From: Nitrospinota bacterium
GTDB lineage: Bacteria > Nitrospinota_A > UBA7883 > JADGGD01
NCBI GenBank assembly: GCA_015229165.1
Contig: JADGCD010000070.1
Coordinates: 1-9,741, forward strand
Direction of reading: 5' to 3'
DNA length: 9,741 nucleotides
Every line of letters starts with the position of its first letter. Positions within the stretch are counted from its first letter, which is position 1. Made by a program: the position numbers and the translations under genes. Of this stretch, positions 1 to 5,321 are shown piece after piece. The notes under the pieces are model-generated. The model saw nothing but the letters and a program-made list of their open reading frames with translations, was not told the DNA's origin and searched no databases.

Positions 1-324
1 CGGTTCGTCGAACTCTTCACCGACTGGGTTCTCTACAAGGCCCGTGAATGGTGCGTCGGCCACTGCCCCCACCACGCCGGAAGCTACCGGTGCGGGCTGG
101 TGAGCCTACGCATCCTGCGGGAGGGGGGAACCGTCGGCGGCGGCATGCCGGAGTGCGACGACGGGCTGGACACCTACGTCTGGCTCTTCGAGCAGCTCAA
201 GCGGCGGGTAAAAAAATACGCCGGGAAGAACGGCTGCCTCCTCTCCACCTACGTCTGGACCATCCTGAACTCCCGGGAGCTGTACATCGACTGGCTCCGC
301 AACCGGTACGGGAGGGCCTTCTGA
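1..324 (+). CDS. Sigma factor region 2-like protein (5' end missing), half of a split sigma factor
   Basis: The reading frame is open from base 1 and stops at TGA 322-324, giving 107 visible residues; the true start is off the left edge. Residues 1-17 (RFVELFTDWVLYKAREW) resemble sigma region 2.1. Residues 53-105 resemble regions 2.2-2.4: DDGLDTYVWLFEQL, then LSTYVWTILNSRELYIDWLR, which matches the family pattern of an aromatic-rich helix, a conserved Asn, and D-x-LR. This part of a sigma factor binds core RNA polymerase and the promoter -10 element. No region 4 follows in this frame. Between 2.1 and 2.2 lies a Cys/His-rich stretch (C18, H21, C22, H24, H25, C31, C52) that ordinary ECF sigma factors lack and that could bind a metal. 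The stop overlaps the start of the next gene by one base. The sigma assignment rests on motif reading and is fairly secure; the split function is inference. Confidence 0.7.
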   Translation, partial: RFVELFTDWVLYKAREWCVGHCPHHAGSYRCGLVSLRILREGGTVGGGMPECDDGLDTYVWLFEQLKRRVKKYAGKNGCLLSTYVWTILNSRELYIDWLRNRYGRAF

Positions 325-326
325 TG
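311..326 (+). promoter_or_regulatory. Ribosome binding site and overlapping start (TGATG) for the region 4 gene
   Basis: GGAGGG at 311-316 lies 7 bases before the ATG at 324-326, inside the last codons of the upstream gene. The TGA at 322-324 shares its A with that ATG. This fixes the start at 324, although the same frame is open much further upstream (from 48) where it only reads through the preceding gene. It implies translational coupling of the two halves. Confidence 0.75.
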
Positions 327-953
327 GATCTGCCCCCCCTCTCCGACTCGGCGGTCAACCGGTTGCCGGTGGCCATCCGCGCTCTCGGCGTAGACGAGCA
401 GAAGGTCTTCGTCCTGATGCGGATGCGCCGGGACGAGGCGGCCATCGTCCGCCAGACCGGCCTCGGGTTCAACCGGGTCCACCAGATCGTCCAGACCATC
501 CAGAACGCCCTCGCCTCCGCCGGGACGCTGGACCTGATCCGGGACCCGGTTTTCTTCCCGCTCGACCACCCCCGCGACGCCGGGGACGACGAGGGGCCGC
601 GGTACGAACTCCCCGGCGAGGAGCAAGACCCGGCCGACCGGATCGCGCTTGACCGGTTCTATCGGGGGTTGGCCGCCGGGCTTGCCTCCCTCCCCAAGGG
701 GGAGCGCCGGATGCTGGAACTCTGGTTCAACAAAGAGATGACGGCCCGCGAAATCATACAGTTCTACAAGAACATCGGGAACGATCTCCCCTTTGGCAAG
801 GCGCCGGGCGACTGCAAGGAGAGCGATATTTTCACGTCTCTCGAAAAAATCGTACGGAATCTTCTGGCGGCTGTCCGGTCGAATCTGAAAGAGGAAGGCG
901 CCTCCCTGACCCCGTCGGTCCTGAAGGCGATCCTGAACGAAACCGGGGTGTGA
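324..953 (+). CDS. Sigma factor region 4-like protein with two helix-turn-helix domains
   Basis: This is a 209-residue protein with no region 2. Residues 12-66 look like a first sigma region 4-type domain: LPVAIRALGVDEQKVFVLM, then an HTH-like stretch EAAIVRQTGLGFNRVHQIVQ. Residues 67-108 form an acidic, proline-rich linker. Residues 110-187 look like a second region 4: FYRGLAAGLASLPKGERRMLELWF, an AREI start to the HTH, a 15-20 residue loop (about 151-168), then a basic helix ending in RNLLAAVRSNLKEE. Region 4 of sigma factors contacts the -35 element and the beta flap. The upstream gene supplies the region 2 module, so the pair may act as a two-subunit sigma factor. Bacillus SigO/RsoA is a known precedent for a sigma factor split this way. 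A frameshifted single sigma gene is less likely, given the strong ribosome site and the break at a domain boundary. No exact family is recognised. Confidence 0.65.
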   Translation: MDLPPLSDSAVNRLPVAIRALGVDEQKVFVLMRMRRDEAAIVRQTGLGFNRVHQIVQTIQNALASAGTLDLIRDPVFFPLDHPRDAGDDEGPRYELPGEEQDPADRIALDRFYRGLAAGLASLPKGERRMLELWFNKEMTAREIIQFYKNIGNDLPFGKAPGDCKESDIFTSLEKIVRNLLAAVRSNLKEEGASLTPSVLKAILNETGV

Positions 954-1010
954 CCGGGGCGATGGTGGAATGGGCGAAGGCCCTGACAGGATGAAAGAAG
1001 AGACACTACC

Positions 1011-1946
1011 ATGAGCGACACGAACCGACCTCTACCGCTGGGCGACCTGCTGTCGCTGGCCGATCCGGGGCTTTCCCCCGAACGGCGGGCCGAGCTGACC
1101 GGGCGTCTGGCCGCCTCCACCGACGAGCGGGCGCGGCTCATCGGGCTCCTGTCGCTGAAGAACGGTCTCAAGAAAGCCGCCCCCCCCCTGCCGATCCCCT
1201 TCGAGCTGACCGACGCCTGCGTCCCCACCGAAGAGATGGGGGACTTCCTCGGGGGACGAATGCCGACCGCCGAGCGGGAGGTCTACAGCCGCCATGTGGC
1301 TGATTGCGACCCCTGCTTCGAGCGGGCCGCATTCTTTACCGCCTCTTCCGCCGCCATGACCGGCGGAGTGATGGCCATGGAAAAGACCCCCGCCCGGTTC
1401 CGGGCCGCCCTGGTCCCCGACTACGCCGACGCCCCGGTGGCGTCGCCGCTGGCTAGGCGCATCGGCCCCTCCCCTGTCGCCCGGATGGGACGGTGGCTCG
1501 CCTCCCCCCTCCCCGCCTACGCGCTGGCGGCGACATTGCTGATCGCCCTTGTCGCCGGACCGAAAACCCCCGGTCTGACGGAGTATCAGGGGGAGTCGAG
1601 CTTTTCGCTGTATGAACTCGACCCGCAGGGGGGCGCCTCTTTCGGCTTCTCCGACACGGGACGGCTGGTGGGAGAGAGCGTCGCCGACCTTTCCGCCCGG
1701 CGGGCCGACAACGGCGACGTGACCCTCGGCTGGCGCCCGGTGGAGGGGGCCGACCGCTATCTGGTCACCGTCACCCGGCTGACTCCCAAGGGGCCGGTGG
1801 ACCTGCTGGAGCTGCCCGCCACCGAACCGACCGTCACCATCCCGGCCGCGTCCCTTGCGCCGGGGGAGCTTTACCGCTACCGGATCGCCGGAACCGCCGG
1901 GGAGCGCCTCTTCGCCGCCACGGGACAGTTCGGCGTCCCCCGGTAA
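1011..1946 (+). CDS. Membrane anti-sigma factor with zinc-binding motif and fibronectin-like outer domain
   Basis: The protein has 311 residues. C70, H95, C99 and C102 form C-x24-H-x3-C-x2-C, the spacing of zinc-binding anti-sigma (ZAS/zf-HC2) domains such as RsrA and ChrR, which hold a sigma factor inactive. An extra N-terminal helical part (1-65) precedes it. Residues 168-184 (PAYALAATLLIALVAG) form one membrane span, which puts the zinc domain in the cytoplasm and the C-terminus outside. Residues 235-308 look like a beta-sandwich of fibronectin III type: VTLGWRPVEGADRYLVTV near the start, ELYRYRIAG near the end. This could sense or bind something at the periplasm. It lies 57 bases after the region 4 gene and 20 bases before the protease gene, on the same strand, so it is probably the partner of the split sigma factor. 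The zinc motif is seen directly; the partner assignment is inferred from gene order. Confidence 0.72.
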   Translation: MSDTNRPLPLGDLLSLADPGLSPERRAELTGRLAASTDERARLIGLLSLKNGLKKAAPPLPIPFELTDACVPTEEMGDFLGGRMPTAEREVYSRHVADCDPCFERAAFFTASSAAMTGGVMAMEKTPARFRAALVPDYADAPVASPLARRIGPSPVARMGRWLASPLPAYALAATLLIALVAGPKTPGLTEYQGESSFSLYELDPQGGASFGFSDTGRLVGESVADLSARRADNGDVTLGWRPVEGADRYLVTVTRLTPKGPVDLLELPATEPTVTIPAASLAPGELYRYRIAGTAGERLFAATGQFGVPR

Positions 1947-1966
1947 CTTTTTCACGGGAGTCGGCC

Positions 1967-3448
1967 ATGCGGATCGTCGGCCCTCTGCTCCTGTTCCTGA
2001 CCGTCGTCGCCCCGGCGGCCTTCGCCCAGACGTTCCCCTCCCCCTCCGGCCAGACCCGGCAAGCATGGGAGGCGACGGCGCCCAAGGAGAAAATCCTCGA
2101 CCCCGACCGGGACTCCCGCGCGGCGTTGGCCCACAAGGTCTTCGCCAGGGTCCGGGCCGCCGCCGACAAACGCCCCGGCCCCACGCCGCAACTGGTGATC
2201 CTCGACGAGGAGGGGTATCCCTGGGCCCGGTCGCTGGCCGACGGAACGACGCTGCTGACCGTCGGCGCCGTGAAGGTCTGCCTGGCGGGTGTTCCCCGCC
2301 CGCAGGGGGAGGCGCGGCTCGCCTTCGTCATCGGGCACGAGCTGGCCCATCAGGTCACGGGCGATTTCTGGCACTACTTTTTCTATCAGGCGGCCCGCCC
2401 CGACGCAACCCTTGCGCCGGAGGAGAAGGAGGCGCTGGCCCGGGCGGTCGGCATCGCCAAGGAGAGCGATTCGGTGCGGGCCAAGGAGTTGAAGGCCGAC
2501 CAGTACGGGGCGCTCTACGCCTCGCAGGCGGGCTACGACATCCGCGCGGTGGTGGACGCCGACGTCAACTTCTTCCGGGCGTGGGGGGAGGCGACCACCC
2601 CGGCCATCCTGTCGGGGCTGCCGCTGGGCAAGAGCCACCCGGCGGTGGCGGAGCGAGCGGCGGCGGTGGAGGCGGCTCTCGGCAGGGTCGCCGACGAGCT
2701 GGCGACCTTCGAGAAGGGGGTGAAAGCCTACCGGCAGGGGAGCTGGGATCTGGCCAAGGGACACTTCGAACGGTTCCTCGCCGCCTATCAGAGTCGGGAG
2801 GCGTTCAACAATCTGGGGCTGGTCTACTACCAACTGGCCGCCGAGGAACGGCTCGCCTTCACTCCCGAGCCGTCGGCCTTCACTCTCTCCCTGACCGTCG
2901 ATCCTTCCACACGAGGGAAAAACACGCTTCCCCGCAAGGAGCGGGGGATGGAGATGAGCGCCTCCTTCTCCGCCGACGCGGCCGGGGCGCCGCTCCGGTT
3001 CGACCGGTACGTCACGGCGGCCCGGGACTATTTCAACGAGGCCATCGCCCGCGACCCGGCCTACTACGAGGCGCGCAACAATCTGGCCTGCCTCTACCAA
3101 CTCAAGGGCGATCCGTCGCTGGCGGTGGGGGAGCTGGACCTGGCCCTGACCGCCGCCCGCGACGCCGGGGCCGACGCCGCCACCGTGGCCCGCTACCGGA
3201 ACAACCGGGGGGTCGCCACGCTGGCTCTCGGCGAACGGCTGGGCGCCGATCTGGCCGAGAAGGCGCGGCTCGATTTCACCGAGGCGATCCGCCTGGCCCC
3301 GGCCTACCCGGAGCCGCTGTTCAACCTGGCCCTGCTGGCGCGGCGGACAGGGAACGAGCCGGACGCCCGCCGCTGGCGCGACCGGCTGGCCAAGGCCGCC
3401 CCCAAAAGCGAACTGCTCATCCGGCTGGGAACGTCGATCGGGAAGTAG
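1967..3448 (+). CDS. Secreted M48-family metalloprotease with TPR repeats
   Basis: The protein has 493 residues. Residues 1-20 are a signal peptide (MRIVGPLLLFLTVVAPAAFA, likely cleaved before Q21), so it acts in the periplasm. H124-E125-L-A-H128 is the HExxH zinc site. E174 in KELKADQYG is the expected third ligand, and SHPAVAER at 223-230 matches the conserved SHP motif of M48 peptidases. From about 245 onward come TPR-like helix pairs (GVKAYRQGSWDLAKGHFERF, FNEAIARDPAYYEARNNLACLY, LDFTEAIRLAPAYPEPLFNL). A Ser/Thr-rich insert at about 296-348 interrupts them. The layout recalls BepA, the periplasmic M48-TPR protease that serves outer-membrane protein assembly, but the insert and long spacing differ, so I do not assign bepA. 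GGGAG at 1956-1960, 6 bases before the ATG, supports the start. The position after the anti-sigma gene suggests a shared operon, either as an effector or as a component that relays an envelope signal. Confidence 0.85.
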   Translation: MRIVGPLLLFLTVVAPAAFAQTFPSPSGQTRQAWEATAPKEKILDPDRDSRAALAHKVFARVRAAADKRPGPTPQLVILDEEGYPWARSLADGTTLLTVGAVKVCLAGVPRPQGEARLAFVIGHELAHQVTGDFWHYFFYQAARPDATLAPEEKEALARAVGIAKESDSVRAKELKADQYGALYASQAGYDIRAVVDADVNFFRAWGEATTPAILSGLPLGKSHPAVAERAAAVEAALGRVADELATFEKGVKAYRQGSWDLAKGHFERFLAAYQSREAFNNLGLVYYQLAAEERLAFTPEPSAFTLSLTVDPSTRGKNTLPRKERGMEMSASFSADAAGAPLRFDRYVTAARDYFNEAIARDPAYYEARNNLACLYQLKGDPSLAVGELDLALTAARDAGADAATVARYRNNRGVATLALGERLGADLAEKARLDFTEAIRLAPAYPEPLFNLALLARRTGNEPDARRWRDRLAKAAPKSELLIRLGTSIGK

Positions 3449-3493
3449 CGGGGCGTAAAGCCGGGACGAACCTGCGACACCCGAGTTTTCCGC

Positions 3494-3522
3494 TTGATAT
3501 CCCACGATTCATTCCTTATAAT
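3494..3522 (+). promoter_or_regulatory. Near-consensus sigma70 promoter for rpsU
   Basis: TTGATA at 3494-3499 and TATAAT at 3517-3522 are separated by exactly 17 bases. The surrounding AT-rich stretch stands out from the GC-rich window. Transcription would start near 3529-3531, giving a leader of about 95 bases before the rpsU TTG. Only one -35 base departs from consensus, as expected for a highly expressed ribosomal protein gene. Confidence 0.8.
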
Positions 3523-3543
3523 TCCTAATTTCCGCGAACGACG

Positions 3544-3598
3544 ACGCCCATGGGGGCGTTTCGACGGCCGCAACGGCGAACGCCCCGCGATGTCGGGG
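3544..3598 (+). other. Structured leader of rpsU (two hairpins)
   Basis: ACGCCC 3544-3549 pairs with GGGCGT 3554-3559 around a 4-base loop. CCCCG 3583-3587 pairs with CGGGG 3594-3598 around a 6-base loop. Both lie between the predicted transcription start and the ribosome binding site at 3611-3617. They could set mRNA stability or allow control of S21 synthesis. In GC-rich DNA such stems also arise by chance, so a regulatory role is only inferred. Confidence 0.35.
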
Positions 3599-3623
3599 GG
3601 ACACCACTTCGGGGAGGTTTATT

Positions 3624-3815
3624 TTGCAGGTCAAGGTTGTCAACCAGCAGGTCGATCAGGCTCTTAAAGCGCTCAAGCGCCAGCTTCTGAAGGACGGCCT
3701 CTGGAAAGAGCTGAAGAAACGCCGTTCGTACGAAAAGCCGTCCGCCAAGCGGAAACGGAAAGAAAAAGAGGCCGAGAAGAAACGGAAGAAGGCGATGCGC
3801 GGCTTCTCGCGCTAA
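3624..3815 (+). CDS. rpsU: 30S ribosomal protein S21
   Basis: The protein has 63 residues and is highly basic. It shows the S21 pattern: VNQQVDQALKALKRQL, then KDGLWKELKKRRSYEKPSAK and a Lys/Arg-rich tail, at the usual family length. S21 binds the small subunit near the anti-Shine-Dalgarno end of 16S rRNA and assists initiation. The start is TTG at 3624, with GGGGAGG at 3611-3617 six bases upstream; no in-frame ATG is available. The YEKPS motif and lysine-rich tail resemble alphaproteobacterial and related S21 proteins. In E. coli rpsU leads the rpsU-dnaG-rpoD operon, whereas here a DEAD-box helicase gene follows. Confidence 0.93.
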   Translation: MQVKVVNQQVDQALKALKRQLLKDGLWKELKKRRSYEKPSAKRKRKEKEAEKKRKKAMRGFSR

Positions 3816-3843
3816 GCGTTCCCTTTCCCTCCGGCGAACCCTC

Positions 3844-3884
3844 GGGGCCGCTCCCCCGGCCCCACGCGGGATCGCCGATCCCGC
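3844..3884 (+). other. Tandem GC-rich hairpins between rpsU and the helicase gene
   Basis: GGGGCCG 3844-3850 pairs with CGGCCCC 3857-3863 (6-base loop). Then GCGGGATC 3866-3873 pairs perfectly with GATCCCGC 3877-3884 (3-base loop). No T-run follows, so this is not a classic terminator. It could be a processing or stabilising element, a partial attenuator, or a leader structure for the helicase, whose own ribosome binding site is weak. Confidence 0.45.
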
Positions 3885-3910
3885 CCGCACGCGAACACCG
3901 GTAAGACTCC

Positions 3911-5074
3911 ATGGTCGATCAGACACCCGACGAGACGGCAAGCGACGCCGTTGCGTCCGACGCCCTCCCCTTCTTCGCCGAGTTCAACCTCGGTTGGGAG
4001 CTGGACAAGGCCCTCCAGAACATGGGCTATCGGACGCCGACGCCGATCCAGGCGCTGGCCATCCCCCACGCCATCGAGGGGCGCGACATCATCGGTCAGG
4101 CCCGCACCGGCACCGGCAAAACCGCCGCTTTCGCCATCCCGATGCTGAAGAAGCTGACCAACCGGATTCCGGGCTATCCCAAGGGGCTCATCCTGGCCCC
4201 CACCCGCGAGTTGGCCTCCCAGATCAAGGACGAGATGCGCAAGTTGGCGGTCTTCAAGAAGGCCCGTATCGTCGACGTGGTCGGGGGGCGCTCCATCGAC
4301 CGCCAGATTCGCGTGCTGCGCAAAGGGGCCCACGTGGTGGTCGGCACGCCGGGGCGGATCCTCGACATGTACGACCGGGGGGCGCTGATCCTCGATTTCG
4401 TCGAGACCTGCGTGCTGGACGAGGCGGACGAGATGCTGAACATGGGGTTCCAGGAGGACGTGGAGGATATCCTCCGGCTCCTCCCGGAAGAGCGGCAGAC
4501 GTTCCTCTTCTCGGCCACCATGGAAGAGCGGATCATGGGGATCGCCTTCAACCACATGGTCGACCCGAAGATCGTCCGGATCAAGGAGACGGCGACGAAC
4601 CTCTCGAACATCGTGGAGCATTTCCACCTGATCCACCCGGCGGAACGGATGAAAACGCTGATGGACGTGCTGGACCGTGAATCGGAGGGGCAGTCGCTGA
4701 TCTTCTGCCGCACGAAGCGGGAGGTCGATTCGGTGGCGGAATCGCTGGTGCGCAACAGCTACAACGTGGAGGCGATCCACGGCGATTTCCGGCAGGCCCG
4801 CCGGGACAAGGTGATGAAGAAGTTCAAAGAGGGACACACCGACATCCTGGTGGCCACCGACGTGGCGGCCCGGGGAATTCACGTGGACAACATCACGACG
4901 GTGATCAATTTCCGTCTGCCGGAGGATCCGACGACTTACGTCCACCGGATCGGCCGGACGGGGCGGATCGGGAAGAACGGGGTGGCGATCACTCTCTACA
5001 CCATCGACCAGAAGTACCTGCTCAAGGATTTCCGCGACCGCGCCAAGGCCCACATCGAACAGATGACCGGCTGA
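3911..5074 (+). CDS. ATP-dependent DEAD-box RNA helicase, minimal core
   Basis: The protein has 387 residues and a complete DEAD-box motif set. These are Q motif F25/Q47 (RTPTPIQ), motif I ARTGTGKT 64-71, Ia PTREL 97-101, Ib TPGR 146-149, II DEAD 170-173, III SAT 201-203, IV IFCRT 264-268, V ATDVAARGIHVD 315-326, and VI HRIGRTGR 345-352. It unwinds RNA or remodels RNA-protein complexes with ATP in the cytoplasm. The protein ends soon after motif VI and has no C-terminal RNA-binding extension of the DeaD/CsdA or DbpA kind, so RNA specificity must come from the core or a partner. Motif V has His324 where ARGID is usual. The gene lies 95 bases after rpsU with no clear promoter between, so it may be read from the rpsU promoter. 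The association suggests a role in ribosome assembly or cold adaptation. The start at ATG 3911 has only a weak upstream GGTAAG. Confidence 0.93.
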   Translation: MVDQTPDETASDAVASDALPFFAEFNLGWELDKALQNMGYRTPTPIQALAIPHAIEGRDIIGQARTGTGKTAAFAIPMLKKLTNRIPGYPKGLILAPTRELASQIKDEMRKLAVFKKARIVDVVGGRSIDRQIRVLRKGAHVVVGTPGRILDMYDRGALILDFVETCVLDEADEMLNMGFQEDVEDILRLLPEERQTFLFSATMEERIMGIAFNHMVDPKIVRIKETATNLSNIVEHFHLIHPAERMKTLMDVLDRESEGQSLIFCRTKREVDSVAESLVRNSYNVEAIHGDFRQARRDKVMKKFKEGHTDILVATDVAARGIHVDNITTVINFRLPEDPTTYVHRIGRTGRIGKNGVAITLYTIDQKYLLKDFRDRAKAHIEQMTG

Positions 5075-5076
5075 GG

Positions 5077-5100
5077 GGGCGAAGGCCCGTTCTCTTCCTT
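5077..5100 (+). terminator. Possible weak terminator after the helicase gene
   Basis: GGGC 5077-5080 pairs with GCCC 5085-5088 around a GAAG loop, directly after the helicase stop codon. A pyrimidine-rich GTTCTCTTCCTT follows. The stem has only four pairs and the T-run is interrupted by C, so efficiency may be low. Confidence 0.35.
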
Positions 5101-5112
5101 ACGTTGATCCAA

Positions 5113-5252
5113 TAGCGCGTCTTCGCCGCGGGGGCGCGGCCCCTGCGATCTTCCCTCCGTTATCGACTGGCGCGTCTTCGCCGCGCAGTTCTCGACAGGT
5201 ACAGAACTCTCTCCCAATTCACAGGCGTAGCGCGAGAGGCGCGGCCCCCTGC
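5113..5252. repeat. Related GC-rich repeat fragments in the convergent spacer
   Basis: GCGCGTCTTCGCCGCG occurs at 5115-5130 and identically at 5170-5185. GGCGCGGCCCCTGC at 5133-5146 recurs with one extra C at 5238-5252. TAGCGCG precedes the first full unit (5113-5119) and also the last fragment (5228-5234). The pattern fits one complete unit, a left half, and a copy lacking its centre. No gene is visible in the 5075-5321 spacer. Confidence 0.5.
5127..5147. other. Nine-pair hairpin within the first repeat unit
   Basis: Bases 5127-5135 pair with 5139-5147 around a three-base loop (GCG), with one G-T wobble. The structure lies between convergent genes, so it could slow transcription from either side. 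No T-run accompanies it on the plus strand. Confidence 0.35.
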
Positions 5253-5321
5253 AACCCTTCCGAAGGCGCGGCGCAAGGATATCGCCCCGCGTGGGCTCGA
5301 CGCCGTGCCGATCGCTTTCAT

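Noticed and set aside
48..323. In-frame extension of the region 4 gene up to 48
   Set aside because: The added residues are Arg/Pro-rich shadow of the region 2 frame; GGAGGG and the TGATG overlap support the start at 324.
972..983. GGGC-GAAG-GCCC hairpin repeated at 5077-5088
   Set aside because: A four-pair stem recurring once is expected by chance in GC-rich DNA; at 972 no T-run follows and it lies inside the operon.
1952..3505. Long open frame on the minus strand opposite the M48 gene
   Set aside because: It is a GC-rich antisense shadow with Gly/Arg/Pro-biased composition and no recognisable motif; the plus frame has a signal peptide and HExxH.
1855..3528. Second long plus-strand frame overlapping the M48 gene
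   Set aside because: It is Gly/Arg/Pro-rich with no domain, and an artefact of high GC content.
3812..5053. Long minus-strand frame opposite the helicase
   Set aside because: It is a His/Val/Asp-biased shadow of a full DEAD-box gene.
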